Shown: positions 22,961-32,553, counted from the first letter of the stretch. The stretch is 53,026 nt of DNA from Oscillospiraceae bacterium (GCA_015067465.1 SVMK01000006.1:1-53026), one strand, 5' to 3'. Translations and numbers: made by a program. The notes: generated from the letters alone by a model not told the origin.

Positions 22961-24163
22961 ATGGATGATTCTGCTTATCTGAAAGTAAATATGCTCGGCG
23001 GATTTTCCGTCTCTTACGGTGACACGGGCAAAACCCTCACCGATAAAGACACCCGCTCCCGCAAGGTTTTGATGATGCTTGAATATCTCATCACCTTCCG
23101 CGAGCGAGAGATTCCGCAGCACGAGCTGATCGATATGCTTTGGCCCGACGAAGAAAGCGACGATCCCGCAAACGCACTGAAAACCCTGCTCTACCGCGTG
23201 CGAAGCGCCATCGGCGAGGTCGGCTTTGTGGACGGCAAGGACCTGATCCTCTCCCGCACCGGCTCCTACGGCTGGAACAACGCTTACCCCATCTGGATTG
23301 ACGCCGAGGAGTTTGACCGCCTCAGCCGTATCGACACCGCGCTTCCGCCCGACGAACTGCTGAACAATCTTCTGCAGGCCATCGCCCTTTACAAAGGCGA
23401 TTTCCTTCCCAAAACCTCTATGGAGCCCTGGGTGGTTCCCATCAGCACATATTACCATTCCCAATACCTCAAGGCCGTGCACTACGCCGTTGAAAAGCTC
23501 AATGAGCAGGCCCGCTTTGAGGATATCATCGCCATCTGCCAGGACGCCATCGCGGTTGACCCCTATGACGAGCCGCTGCATCTGGCCACCATCCGCGCCC
23601 TGATCGACACCGGCATGCAGCAAAAAGCCCTGCAGCACTACAACTACGTCACCGACCTTTTTATGAAGGGCTTCGGCATCAACCCCAGTCCCGAGCTTGT
23701 GGCCCTTTATAAGGAAATCATCAAAACAACAAAAACCATGGAGACCAATCTCCATGTTATCCGCGAAGAGCTTCGCGAGCACGAGCACAGCAGCACCGCG
23801 TTTTACTGCGAGTATGAAATCTTCAAAGACATCTACCGTCTGGAAGCACGCGCTGCCGTCCGCACCGGTCAGGTGGTCCATATCGTGCTGGTCACCGTGA
23901 TGGACGGTCGCGGCAAAAAGCTTTCGCAAAAGCAGCTCAACCTCTCCATGGACCGTCTGCAGGAGGTTATCGCCGGCTCGCTCCGCATCGGCGACACCTT
24001 CACACGCTACAGCGTTTCCCAGTATCTTTGCATGCTCCCCACCGCGTCGCTGGAAAACTGCGACCTTGTGATGCAGCGAATTTCCCGCAATTTCAAGAAA
24101 AAATACGCTCATATGGACATTTTGCTCCAATACTCGGCGCTTCCGATCGAGCCGTGTGAATGA
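22961..24163 (+). CDS. SARP/BTAD-type transcriptional activator with degenerate cyclase-like C-terminus
   Basis: A 400-residue regulator. Residues about 5-100 form an OmpR-type winged helix (VNMLGGFSVSY, then TRSRKVLMMLEYLI, LIDMLWPDEESDDPANALKTLLYRVR, LILSRTGSYGWN). Residues about 105-245 are the bacterial transcriptional activation (BTAD) helical repeat (ALYKGDFLP, FEDIIAICQDAIAVDPYDEPLHLATIRALI). Residues about 275-395 resemble a GGDEF fold with the catalytic motif lost (LRIGDTFTRYSVSQYLCMLP). SARPs bind direct heptamer repeats at 11-base spacing near the -35, exactly what three promoters here show. The ATG at 22961 has GGAGG 12 bases upstream; an earlier frame overlaps the promoter. It is divergent from the orphan gene. 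Confidence 0.85.
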   Translation: MDDSAYLKVNMLGGFSVSYGDTGKTLTDKDTRSRKVLMMLEYLITFREREIPQHELIDMLWPDEESDDPANALKTLLYRVRSAIGEVGFVDGKDLILSRTGSYGWNNAYPIWIDAEEFDRLSRIDTALPPDELLNNLLQAIALYKGDFLPKTSMEPWVVPISTYYHSQYLKAVHYAVEKLNEQARFEDIIAICQDAIAVDPYDEPLHLATIRALIDTGMQQKALQHYNYVTDLFMKGFGINPSPELVALYKEIIKTTKTMETNLHVIREELREHEHSSTAFYCEYEIFKDIYRLEARAAVRTGQVVHIVLVTVMDGRGKKLSQKQLNLSMDRLQEVIAGSLRIGDTFTRYSVSQYLCMLPTASLENCDLVMQRISRNFKKKYAHMDILLQYSALPIEPCE

Positions 24164-24181
24164 GGGGACATATGGAAAAGA

Positions 24182-24217
24182 CAAACCGCCGGGCTGCTCG
24201 CCCGGCGGTTTGTTGCG
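24182..24217. terminator. Terminator between convergent genes
   Basis: Perfect 13-bp stem (24182-24194 with 24200-24212), GC core, short T-rich flanks on both strands. It serves the SARP gene and the convergent cyclase gene. Confidence 0.8.
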
Positions 24218-24239
24218 CTTTTGTGTATGCTGCGCGCAT

Positions 24240-25583
24240 TTATTCTGTTTTGTCCTCTGCGCGGCAGGCTGCTGCGCCGTGGAAGCAATAGCGGTTTTTT
24301 CCGCTCTTTTTCGCGCCGTACATCGCCTGATCCGCCCGACCGAGCAGCGCGTCGTAATCTTCCTCGCCCGGCTTGCTGTAGGCGCAGCCAACGCTGATGC
24401 TGAAGCAGATCTGGGCTTTTTCGTCCAGATGCAGGCAGCAAACCTTGTCGAGCATCTGTTCTATGCGCTCCACAATGGCTTTTTCCTCGAGCGCATTCGG
24501 CAAAAACACCAGAAATTCATCGCCGCCCAAGCGCCCGATCAGATCGGTGTCTCGGAAGTGTTCGCGCAAAAGCCGGATCAGCCGCGTCAAGATCTGGTCG
24601 CCCGCCTGATGTCCGAAATTGTCGTTGTAGTGCTTGAAATTATCTACATCAACCACCAGCAGGCAGCCGCGCTGGCTGTCCTCGCGCAGATGGTGCTTCA
24701 CGCGCGACTCAAACGTTGCGCGGTTGAGCGCGCCGGTCAGGCTGTCGGTGATGCTGCTTTGGATCAGGTGCTGGCGCATCATGTGCTGCTCGGTCACGTC
24801 GGTGGCAAGGGCATACACATGAATGTGTCCGTCGTTCGGGTCGGTCAGAAGCTGCATCTGAATGCTCATCCAGCATTTCTGCCGTCCGGCGTCAATCACG
24901 CCGGCAAATTCCGCCTCTGTGCTTGTTTCTCCGGCCGCAACTTTCTGCATCAGCGTTTCGCGCGAGAAAAACAGCCGCGCGGCGGTGCGGTAGGACGGGC
25001 TGATATATTCGTCCACCACGCTGTTCATCACATCGGTGTAGCATGATTCCGGGCGCTTGATCGGTGCGCGGAATCCGTCAAGCAGCAGGATCTGGTCGGC
25101 GGAAAGGTCGCCCTGCATCTGGGCAATCATCTTGTTGTCCGGCTTTCGCTGCACCGCACGCTGATAAAAAGCCTCTTTGCGGCGCTCGTCCGTTATATCG
25201 CGGATCGAGAGAATTCCGATGCGGTCTTCGCAGCCCTCCGGCGTTGCGCTCACGCGTGCGCTGTACCAGCGTCCGCCGCGTTCTGCGGAAAGGCGCGCGT
25301 GGATAACCTTTTCCATGGTTCTGCCGCCGTGCAGACCGCAGCAAAGCAGTGCGTGGGCATGGCGGATGGTGTCCGGATAAATATAGCTGCACAGCGCGCT
25401 CGGCGTAATGGGGATTTCCTCCGCCATTCCCGCCAGACGGCAGCGCTCCGGATCAATCGCCCGAGCCACCGTGTCGTGGAATTTCCATGTATAGACCAGC
25501 CGATCCGTATGCACAATCAATTGCTCAAGCAGCAGCTCGGCTGCATCTGCGCCAAGCATTGCCAGCACGGCCTGATCTGCCAT
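24240..25583 (-). CDS. PAS-GGDEF diguanylate cyclase
   Basis: About 447 residues, soluble. Two PAS-like regions (about 30-135, ending SIRDITDERRKEAF, and about 170-275, ending ATDVTEQHMM) are followed by a GGDEF domain (about 285-435). The active site RLGGDEFLVF is intact and RDTD lies five residues before GGDEF, the position of the RxxD product-inhibition site. It should make c-di-GMP from two GTP in response to a cytoplasmic signal. The ATG at 25583 has GGAGG nine bases upstream; a GTG two codons earlier is too close to it. It is convergent with the SARP-like gene. Confidence 0.9.
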   Translation of the reverse strand: MADQAVLAMLGADAAELLLEQLIVHTDRLVYTWKFHDTVARAIDPERCRLAGMAEEIPITPSALCSYIYPDTIRHAHALLCCGLHGGRTMEKVIHARLSAERGGRWYSARVSATPEGCEDRIGILSIRDITDERRKEAFYQRAVQRKPDNKMIAQMQGDLSADQILLLDGFRAPIKRPESCYTDVMNSVVDEYISPSYRTAARLFFSRETLMQKVAAGETSTEAEFAGVIDAGRQKCWMSIQMQLLTDPNDGHIHVYALATDVTEQHMMRQHLIQSSITDSLTGALNRATFESRVKHHLREDSQRGCLLVVDVDNFKHYNDNFGHQAGDQILTRLIRLLREHFRDTDLIGRLGGDEFLVFLPNALEEKAIVERIEQMLDKVCCLHLDEKAQICFSISVGCAYSKPGEEDYDALLGRADQAMYGAKKSGKNRYCFHGAAACRAEDKTE

Positions 25584-25680
25584 GTTCACGTCCCTCCTTC
25601 GCCGTGTCGATTTATGGATAATTTGCGGTTATTTGTCGATTTTTCACGCGATAACCACAAAATTTAGGCCCTTACCTTAT

Positions 25681-25710
25681 ATAGTATCGGCAATTTTCTC
25701 CAAATGTCAA
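25681..25710 (-). promoter_or_regulatory. Promoter of the diguanylate cyclase gene
   Basis: Minus strand TTGACA (25710-25705), 18 bases, TACTAT (25686-25681). Confidence 0.65.
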
Positions 25711-25770
25711 GACAAATTGCAATTTTCTTTCACCTTGCCGCATTTTCGCGCAAGATTTCTGTCATTTTGC

Positions 25771-25891
25771 TTGAAAACCGCCCTGTTCTGCTATACAATG
25801 CGCCATGTCCGTGCCGCAGCACAATATCTGGCGCTTCGCAGGAAAAGTGCGCGCCGCGCTCTTGAAGCGCTGCGGTGCGTTGTGGTATAAT
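25771..25891 (+). promoter_or_regulatory. Two promoters before the zinc-ribbon gene
   Basis: TTGAAA (25771-25776), 17 bases, TACAAT (25794-25799); and TTGAAG (25862-25867), 18 bases, TATAAT (25886-25891). A GC-rich hairpin (about 25920-25943) lies in the leader. No gene is seen in 25584-25967. Confidence 0.6.
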
Positions 25892-25967
25892 GTTTTGTCT
25901 TAATCAGACAATGTATTCCCCGCGCGGTGCGCACCGCCGCGGGAATGTGATATAAAGGAGGCCAACC

Positions 25968-27206
25968 GTGTCTACCGAAGTGACCAACTATCAATGTCCG
26001 TCCTGTTCCGGTCCGCTCCATTTCTCTTCCGAAACCGGAAAGCTGCAGTGCGACCATTGCGGCACTGCCTACACCCCGGACGAGATCGCCGCGCTGTATG
26101 CCAACAGTGACGCTGCCGCGCAGCAGGCCTTTGCCACCGCGCGCGCCGCGGAGGAAGCCGCGGAAGAAACCGTGGTGGAGGAAGCCGAAGCTGCGCCGGA
26201 AGAGTTTGCCGCCGCGCCCATCTCCGATGACGAAAAGGCCGCCCGCCGGCAAAGCCGCTGGGACGGTGCCACCATCAGCGCAGACTGGGGCGAAGAAGGC
26301 AACGCCATGCGCGCTTACAGCTGCCCGAGCTGCGGCGCAGAGCTGCTGTGCGAAGAAACCACCGCCGCCACCAAATGCCCTTACTGCGACAACCCCTCCA
26401 TCGTGCCCGGTCAGTTTGCCGGCGCGCTCAAGCCCAACTATATCATTCCGTTCAAGCTCACCCGGGACCAGGCTGTTGCCGCGCTGAAGCAGCATTACCG
26501 CAAAAAGCTGTTTTTGCCGCGCTCGTTCCGCGACAACAATCAGATCAGCAAGCTGCAGGGCATCTATGTGCCTTTTTGGCTGTTCAACGCCGAGGCTGCC
26601 GCGGAATGTGCCTTTGCTGCCACAAACAGCACCAGCCACCGCTCCGGTGACTATATCGTCACCAAAACCCGACACTACGACGTGCGCCGCGCGGGCAACA
26701 TCCGCTTTGTGCAGGTGCCGACGGACGCATCGAAAAAAATGCCGGATGACCTGATGGATTCTCTGGAACCGTATAACTACAGCGAGCTCAAGCCCTTTTC
26801 CACAGCCTATCTCCCCGGCTATCTCGCGGACAAATACGACGTATCCGTGGAAGACGACGCCGCGCGCGCGGACAATCGCTGCGCCGCTTCCGCCACCGAG
26901 ATCATGCGCAACGATGTGCGCGGCTATCAAAGCGTCCGCCTTATCCGGAACGACACCTATATCAACCGCGGCAAAGTGGAATATGCGCTTTTGCCCGTCT
27001 GGATTCTGAAAACCCGCTGGGACAACAAGGATTATCTCTTCGCCATGAACGGGCAAACCGGCAAATTCGTCGGCAATCTCCCCGTTTCCAAAAAACTTTT
27101 CTGGGCCTGGTTGCTCGGCATCACGGCTGTTCTGGGCGTCATCCTCTGCTGCACATCGGCACGCACCGCGCTCGGCGAGCTGATCTATCACCTGATCGCG
27201 GGCTGA
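25968..27206 (+). CDS. Double zinc-ribbon protein with C-terminal membrane helix
   Basis: A 412-residue protein. A first zinc ribbon at residues 9-32 (CPSC...CDHC), an acidic Ala/Glu linker (about 60-95), a second zinc ribbon near 117-138 (CPSCGAELL...CPYC), a conserved body (about 155-370) with KPNYIIPFKL and LQGIYVPFWLFN, and one membrane helix near the C-terminus (about 378-400). Start is GTG 25968 after AAGGAGG. It resembles a family of replication restart or TFIIB-like zinc-ribbon proteins of unknown role. It precedes the TPM-domain gene by 17 bases, a pairing that suggests a joint envelope function. Confidence 0.82.
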   Translation: MSTEVTNYQCPSCSGPLHFSSETGKLQCDHCGTAYTPDEIAALYANSDAAAQQAFATARAAEEAAEETVVEEAEAAPEEFAAAPISDDEKAARRQSRWDGATISADWGEEGNAMRAYSCPSCGAELLCEETTAATKCPYCDNPSIVPGQFAGALKPNYIIPFKLTRDQAVAALKQHYRKKLFLPRSFRDNNQISKLQGIYVPFWLFNAEAAAECAFAATNSTSHRSGDYIVTKTRHYDVRRAGNIRFVQVPTDASKKMPDDLMDSLEPYNYSELKPFSTAYLPGYLADKYDVSVEDDAARADNRCAASATEIMRNDVRGYQSVRLIRNDTYINRGKVEYALLPVWILKTRWDNKDYLFAMNGQTGKFVGNLPVSKKLFWAWLLGITAVLGVILCCTSARTALGELIYHLIAG

Positions 27207-27223
27207 GAGGGGAGGTAAGCGAT

Positions 27224-28714
27224 ATGAAACGATTTTTCACCGCAATGCTGCTCCTCGCGCTGCTGGTTTCCATGCCGGCAGCCGCCGCACGGGCCGAAAC
27301 GCCCGCGTCCCCGCCTGTTCTCGCAGACCTTTACCACGCCGTAAGCTGCGTTTCCGACGGCAGCGACTACGATTGCGACGGAGAATACCTCGAACTGCAC
27401 CCCGACGGCAGCGGCATTTTTCTCTACTGCGGCACACCCTACGACCTGCACTGGTCCCTGGGCGACGAGCCGATCACCTATGAAAACAGCGGTGCTTTCT
27501 CTCAGGTTTGGCCCTTCGCCTTCACCGACCGCGACGGCGACGAATTTTCCGGCTACCTCTTCCCTGAGGGCCTCATCTACGGCACTTACCGCGACTATGA
27601 ATACGCCTTCGCCTCCGAAGCGCTGCTTCACGCCGGAAACGATGCTTCCCAATCCGCAAGCACCGACACGCTCTACGTCCCCACCCCCGGCTACGAGCCC
27701 TCTGCCGCCGACGAAGCGCTGCCTTACCGCACATTCTACCGCGGCGACGACTACATTCTCCTCAACGATGACGGCACCGGCGTCTGGTTCTGGCTGGATG
27801 AAGCCATTCGCATCACGTCCTGGACAAGCGAGGGCGAACGCATCCGCATAGAAGCCTATGACGGCAGCGTTTTGTCCGGCACGCTTGCCAACGGCGTGCT
27901 CAACTGCGGCGATGGCTACAACGACTGGTTTTACACCGCGATCCCCGGCATGCACCCGCCCGCAACGCAGTTGGCGCCCGAGCGCTGGAACGCCGACCTG
28001 CCGAGCGTGCTTGACGAGGCGGACATCCTGACCGACGAACAGGAGCGCAGCCTGTCCCTTCGCGCCGACGAAATCAGCCGCGCAAACCACTGCAATGTTT
28101 ATATCATCGCGCTTTCCGATTACCGCGACTACACCGACGCTTACAGCCTTTACGCCTGCGACGAGGAAATCCGCACCGGCTACAATCTCGGCTACGGCAG
28201 CGACAAATCCTGCATCTGCCTGTTTCTGAGCATGAACGCGCGCGACTACGACCTGCTCACCTTCGGCGATTTTGCTTCCGCCGCCTTCACCGACTACGGC
28301 AAGTCCCGTCTGGAATCGGCATTTCTCGACGATTTCTCGAACGACAACTGGTATGCCGGTCTGACCGACTATCTCGAAACCTGCGGCAGTTTGCTGCAAT
28401 CCGCCGCCGTCGGCCAGCCCCTGGATTTTGACAGCGACCCGCTTGTGGGCGCTGCCGGAATTGCCGGCTGTGTGCTGCTCGCATTCGTGCCGGCGCTCAT
28501 CTTCTGCCTGCTCCACAAGCGCCGGATGCAGGCCGTTGCGCGCGGCGGAAACGCCAACGCCTATGTTGACGGTGTTGAGTTCACCTGTCGCCGCGATCAG
28601 TATCTGCGCACCACCACCTCGCGCCGTTATTCCCCGCGCAACTCCGGCGGCAGCGGCGGGGGACGCAGCGGCGGCAGTCGCGGCGGACATTCCCACCGCG
28701 GCGGAAAATTCTGA
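27224..28714 (+). CDS. TPM-domain membrane protein with Gly/Ser-rich tail
   Basis: A 496-residue exported protein. Signal peptide about 1-25. Residues about 30-235 hold two similar beta-rich units (each with a DDYILLNDDGTG-like strand pattern). The TPM domain (about 260-390) starts with VLDEADILTDEQERSL and has the YNLGYGSDKSCICLFLS core. A membrane helix (about 408-430) is followed by a basic stretch and a C-terminal Gly-Ser-Arg-rich tail with His. TPM proteins are linked to photosystem repair in plants and to unknown envelope functions in bacteria. Co-transcribed with the zinc-ribbon gene. Confidence 0.85.
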   Translation: MKRFFTAMLLLALLVSMPAAAARAETPASPPVLADLYHAVSCVSDGSDYDCDGEYLELHPDGSGIFLYCGTPYDLHWSLGDEPITYENSGAFSQVWPFAFTDRDGDEFSGYLFPEGLIYGTYRDYEYAFASEALLHAGNDASQSASTDTLYVPTPGYEPSAADEALPYRTFYRGDDYILLNDDGTGVWFWLDEAIRITSWTSEGERIRIEAYDGSVLSGTLANGVLNCGDGYNDWFYTAIPGMHPPATQLAPERWNADLPSVLDEADILTDEQERSLSLRADEISRANHCNVYIIALSDYRDYTDAYSLYACDEEIRTGYNLGYGSDKSCICLFLSMNARDYDLLTFGDFASAAFTDYGKSRLESAFLDDFSNDNWYAGLTDYLETCGSLLQSAAVGQPLDFDSDPLVGAAGIAGCVLLAFVPALIFCLLHKRRMQAVARGGNANAYVDGVEFTCRRDQYLRTTTSRRYSPRNSGGSGGGRSGGSRGGHSHRGGKF

Positions 28715-28746
28715 CCGCATCCGCTCCACAATATTTCGCATATACG

Positions 28747-28786
28747 AAAAATCAGCCTTTCCGAGCGATCGGAAAGGCTGATTTTT
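28747..28786. terminator. Bidirectional terminator
   Basis: Perfect 17-bp stem (28747-28763 with 28770-28786) with A-run and T-run ends, between the plus-strand TPM gene and the minus-strand lysine operon. Confidence 0.92.
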
Positions 28787-28867
28787 GGTTTGTTTGATTC
28801 ATTTCGCGGCTATCGCGTCCGGCGCTGCGCCGGTTTTCCCGGTCGCGCCGCGGGTTTTTCGCCGCTT

Positions 28868-30181
28868 TCAGCGAAATTCGCGGTAGATGCTGCGGATGGC
28901 TTCCTCAAAGTCGTTCTCGTCCACGCCGAGAATGATGTTCAGCTCGCTGGAGCCCTGGTCGATCATGCGGATGTTGATGCCTGCGTCCGCAACGGCGCGG
29001 AAAATGCGTGCTGCGCTGCCGCGCGCGGCAACCATGCCGTGACCGACAATGGCGATCATGGCAAGACTGCTTTCCACAACGATGCTCTCCGGCTGCAAAA
29101 CCTCATTCAGGTCGTCCAAAACGGCGGCACGGTGCTCTTCAAACTGCTCGCTGCTCACAACAACGCTCATCGTATCGATGCCGGTGGGGCAATGCTCAAA
29201 CGAAACGCCGTGCTTTGCCAGAACGCCGAGCATTTTTGCGCCGAAGCCAACCTCGCTGTTCATGGAGGACTTCTCCAGCAGGATGCTGGTGAAGCCTTTG
29301 CGGCCCGCAATGCCCGTAACGGTGCGCATGCGGAACTCCTTGGGCAGCGCGGCAACGATCATGGTACCCTTGTCGGCGGGGCAGTTGGTGTTGCGGATAT
29401 TGATGGGGATGCCCGCCTTACGCACGGGGAACACTGCGTCCTCATGCAAGACGGAAGCGCCCATGTAGGAGAGCTCGCGCAGCTCGCGGTAGGTGATGTA
29501 TTCAATGGTCTGCGGATTGCTGACGATGCGCGGATCGGTAAACAGCATGCCGGAAACATCCGTCCAGTTTTCGTAAACGGTGGCATTGATTGCGCGGGCA
29601 ACCAGCGATCCGGTCACGTCCGAACCGCCGCGGGAAAACGTGTGCACCGCGCCGTCTTCCGTTGCGCCGTAAAATCCGGGCACAACCGCGCATTCCACCA
29701 TCGCGAGAACCGCGCTGAGGTTTGCGTTGGTCTGCTCCTCGTCGAATGTGCCGTCGGCTGCAAAGCGGATCAGGGGCGCCGCATCGTAAAACGGGAAGCC
29801 CAGATACGCCGCAAGGATCTTGGAGTTGAGATATTCTCCGCGGCTGGCCATATAATCGCGGCTCGGCTCCGCGCTCAGATGCCGGCGGATCACGTCGATC
29901 TCGCTGTCGAGCGCAAAGTCAACCCCCAGCTCGGAGATAATGTCGGAAAATCGGGCTTTGATCTGCTCCAGAACGCTGCCGTAGTCGCCGCCCGCAACGG
30001 CCTGATCGTAGCAGCGATACAGCAGATCCGTCACCTTGGTGTCGCTGTCGCTGCGCTTTCCCGGCGCGGACGCCACCACAAAGCGGCGACGGTCGTCGGC
30101 TTTGATGATATCGGCAACCTTGCGGAACTGCCCGGCGTCCGCAAGCGAACTGCCGCCGAATTTAACAACAATGGTTTCCAT
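28868..30181 (-). CDS. lysC: Aspartate kinase
   Basis: A 437-residue aspartokinase, first step of the aspartate family pathway (aspartate + ATP to aspartyl phosphate). N-terminal KFGGSSLADAGQF, the kinase motif VVPGFYGATEDGAVHTFSRGGSDVTGSL (about 167-195) and two C-terminal ACT domains (about 300-430) for allosteric control. It is the last gene of the dap/lys operon, 44 bases after lysA, and so under the lysine riboswitch; feedback by lysine is plausible. Confidence 0.96.
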   Translation of the reverse strand: METIVVKFGGSSLADAGQFRKVADIIKADDRRRFVVASAPGKRSDSDTKVTDLLYRCYDQAVAGGDYGSVLEQIKARFSDIISELGVDFALDSEIDVIRRHLSAEPSRDYMASRGEYLNSKILAAYLGFPFYDAAPLIRFAADGTFDEEQTNANLSAVLAMVECAVVPGFYGATEDGAVHTFSRGGSDVTGSLVARAINATVYENWTDVSGMLFTDPRIVSNPQTIEYITYRELRELSYMGASVLHEDAVFPVRKAGIPINIRNTNCPADKGTMIVAALPKEFRMRTVTGIAGRKGFTSILLEKSSMNSEVGFGAKMLGVLAKHGVSFEHCPTGIDTMSVVVSSEQFEEHRAAVLDDLNEVLQPESIVVESSLAMIAIVGHGMVAARGSAARIFRAVADAGINIRMIDQGSSELNIILGVDENDFEEAIRSIYREFR

Positions 30182-30225
30182 TTCTGTTTTGTTCCTTCTC
30201 TAAACGTATTCAAATGCCGCGCCGG

Positions 30226-31533
30226 TTAAACATCCAGCGCAACGAGGTCCTTCAGCGTTTCGCGCTTCACCGCAACATAGCTCTCGCCGCCGCGCAGCAT
30301 CACCACCGGGGGGCGGGGGATGCGGTTGTAGTTGGATGCCATGGAGTAGTTGTAAGCGCCCGTGGTGCAAACAGCAAGCAGGTCGCCGCGGCCGATGCTC
30401 TTCGGCAGCGAAATATTTTCCTGAATGATGTCGCCGCTTTCGCAGCAGCGCCCCACCACGGAGCATTCAAAATCGCAGTCCTCGTTCATTCTGTTGGCTG
30501 CCAGGCAGGTGTAGCGCGCGCCGTAAAGGGCAAAGCGGGGGTTGTCCGTCATGCCGCCGTCCACGGAAACATAGTTTTTGTAGCCGGGGATCTGCTTGAC
30601 TGTGCCAACGGTATACAGCGTCAGGCCCGCGTCGGCAACGATGCTGCGGCCCGGTTCCATATGTATTGCAGGCTCGGGAATATTCAGCGCTGCGCAGGTA
30701 TCGTGAAATACCTTTGCAACCTCTGCGATCTTCTGGGCAATATCAAGCTCGGGATCGTCCGCCACATAGCGAACGCCGTAGCCGCCGCCGAGGTCCAGTT
30801 CGCGCGCCATGTAGCCCTGCGTTTTTGCAATGTGGGCCACATAGTTGAGCATCACAACCACCGCGCGCTCAAACACATCCTCCGCAAACACCTGCGAACC
30901 GACGTGGCAGTGGTAGCCCGCCAGATCAATGTGCTTTTGCTGCAGCGTGAAAGCGATCAGCTCGTCGGCCTGACCGGTTTCGATGGCCGTGCCGAACTTG
31001 GAGTCCACGCGGCCGGTGTCCACCGCCGCGTAGGTGTGGGGGTCGATGCCGGGGGTGAGGCGCAGCAGAATCTTTTGCAAAATGCCGCGCTTTGCGGCCT
31101 CCGCTTCCACCGCGCGCACCTCTTCTTCATTGTCCGCAACAAAATAGCCGACGCCGCAGTCCATCGCAAAGGCAATATCCGCATCCGTTTTGTTGTTGGA
31201 ATGGAAATACGCATTCGCAAGGTTGAATCCCGCCTGCTGTGCGCTGTAGATCTCGCCGCTGGAAACAACGTCGATGCCCATGTTTTCTTCCTGCACAATG
31301 CGGTAGATCTGCTTAAACGCGTTTGCCTTTCCCGCATACAGCACCTGCGCGCCCTCGCCGAAGCAGCGGCGGAACGCCTCGGTGTAAACGCGGCAGTTGC
31401 GGCGCACGCGGTCCTCATCCATGAGGTAAAGCGGCGTGCCGTACTGCGCGGCGAGCGCCGCGGTGTCCTGCCCGGCGAAGCACAGGTGGCCCTGCGCGTT
31501 CACCGATAAATTGTCGCAAACAAAGTTGTTCAT
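30226..31533 (-). CDS. lysA: Diaminopimelate decarboxylase
   Basis: A 435-residue PLP enzyme that makes L-lysine from meso-diaminopimelate. The PLP lysine is in VLYAGKANAF (about residue 57), the Gly-rich phosphate site in ELDLGGGYGV (about 245), and the substrate Cys motif in VGRCCESGDII (about 350), followed by GAY near residue 385. Length fits the family. It lies between ddh and lysC. Confidence 0.97.
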   Translation of the reverse strand: MNNFVCDNLSVNAQGHLCFAGQDTAALAAQYGTPLYLMDEDRVRRNCRVYTEAFRRCFGEGAQVLYAGKANAFKQIYRIVQEENMGIDVVSSGEIYSAQQAGFNLANAYFHSNNKTDADIAFAMDCGVGYFVADNEEEVRAVEAEAAKRGILQKILLRLTPGIDPHTYAAVDTGRVDSKFGTAIETGQADELIAFTLQQKHIDLAGYHCHVGSQVFAEDVFERAVVVMLNYVAHIAKTQGYMARELDLGGGYGVRYVADDPELDIAQKIAEVAKVFHDTCAALNIPEPAIHMEPGRSIVADAGLTLYTVGTVKQIPGYKNYVSVDGGMTDNPRFALYGARYTCLAANRMNEDCDFECSVVGRCCESGDIIQENISLPKSIGRGDLLAVCTTGAYNYSMASNYNRIPRPPVVMLRGGESYVAVKRETLKDLVALDV

Positions 31534-31556
31534 CTTGTGTTATCTATCCTTTCAAA

Positions 31557-32534
31557 TCAGAGCAGATGCGCCCGCAGTTCCTCCGCGGAGAGGGGAGAGA
31601 GGTCTGCCGGAGCAACGTCGAAAATCGTCTTGCAGCCGGTCTGTCCCTTTTCCTGCATTCTGCTCACAGCACGCGCCAGGGCAACCAGTGCTCCCGCGGT
31701 AAACTCGGGGTTGGAGTCCAGCTCCAGCCGGTATTCGATGCTGTGCTTATGCTCGCCGTTCAGGCCAGTGGTGCCCGAGCGGATGACAAATCCGCCGTGG
31801 GGCAGCGCGGCATGCTCGCGGCGCAGTTCCTCCGCGGTGATAAAGGTCACCGTGGTGTTGTAGTCTGCAAAATAATTCGGCATGGTCTTGATCGCGGTTT
31901 CGATCGCGGCCTTGTCTGCGCCCTCTTCCGCAACCACATAGCACTCGCGCAGATGCTTCTCGCGCGCCGTCAGCTCCGGCTGCGTTCCGCTGCGAACAGC
32001 GTCCAGCGCGGCAGCGATTGGCACGGTGTACTGTCTTGCGTCGGCAACGCCGGGAATGCGGCGAATCGCGTCGGAGTGGCCCTGGCTGACGCCGCGGCCC
32101 CAGAAGGTGTAGTCCTTGCCTTCGGGCAGGAGCGCGCCGCCGTAAAGGCGGGCAAGGGAAAACATGCCGGGATCCCAGCCGCCGGAGATCAGCGCAGTGG
32201 TTCCGCCGCGCCGGGCCGCAGCGTCAACCGCAGCAAAATGCTCGGGAATACGGGCGTGGGTGTCAAAGCTGTCCACCACATTGAATTTTTCCGCCAGCTT
32301 GGGGGTGAGCACGGGCAGGTCGGTGGCGCTGCCGCCGCACAAAACAACCGCGTCGATCTTTCCGACAAAGTCGTCAATGCTGTCCGCCGCAAAAACGTTC
32401 ACGCCCGTCAGCGTCTGCACCGTGGCGGGGTCGCGGCGCGTGAAAACGCCGACCAGCTCCATATCGGGATTCTGACGCGCGGCAAGCTCAACGCCGCGGC
32501 CGATGTTTCCGTAGCCGTAAATTGCAAGCTTCAT
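31557..32534 (-). CDS. ddh: meso-Diaminopimelate D-dehydrogenase
   Basis: A 325-residue NADPH-dependent enzyme that makes meso-diaminopimelate from tetrahydrodipicolinate in one step. The Rossmann motif YGYGNIGRGVE is at the start; SGGWDPGMFSLARLYG and FWGRGVSQGHSDAIRRI are typical substrate-domain motifs. Its presence explains why no dapD, dapE or dapF is in the operon. Start ATG 32534, 20 bases after dapB. Confidence 0.96.
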   Translation of the reverse strand: MKLAIYGYGNIGRGVELAARQNPDMELVGVFTRRDPATVQTLTGVNVFAADSIDDFVGKIDAVVLCGGSATDLPVLTPKLAEKFNVVDSFDTHARIPEHFAAVDAAARRGGTTALISGGWDPGMFSLARLYGGALLPEGKDYTFWGRGVSQGHSDAIRRIPGVADARQYTVPIAAALDAVRSGTQPELTAREKHLRECYVVAEEGADKAAIETAIKTMPNYFADYNTTVTFITAEELRREHAALPHGGFVIRSGTTGLNGEHKHSIEYRLELDSNPEFTAGALVALARAVSRMQEKGQTGCKTIFDVAPADLSPLSAEELRAHLL

Positions 32535-32553
32535 GCAAATAGTCCCCTCTCTC

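Noticed and set aside
25791-27191. Minus-strand frame opposite the zinc-ribbon gene
   Set aside because: The plus-strand gene has two zinc ribbons and a strong ribosome binding site; the antisense product is low-complexity.
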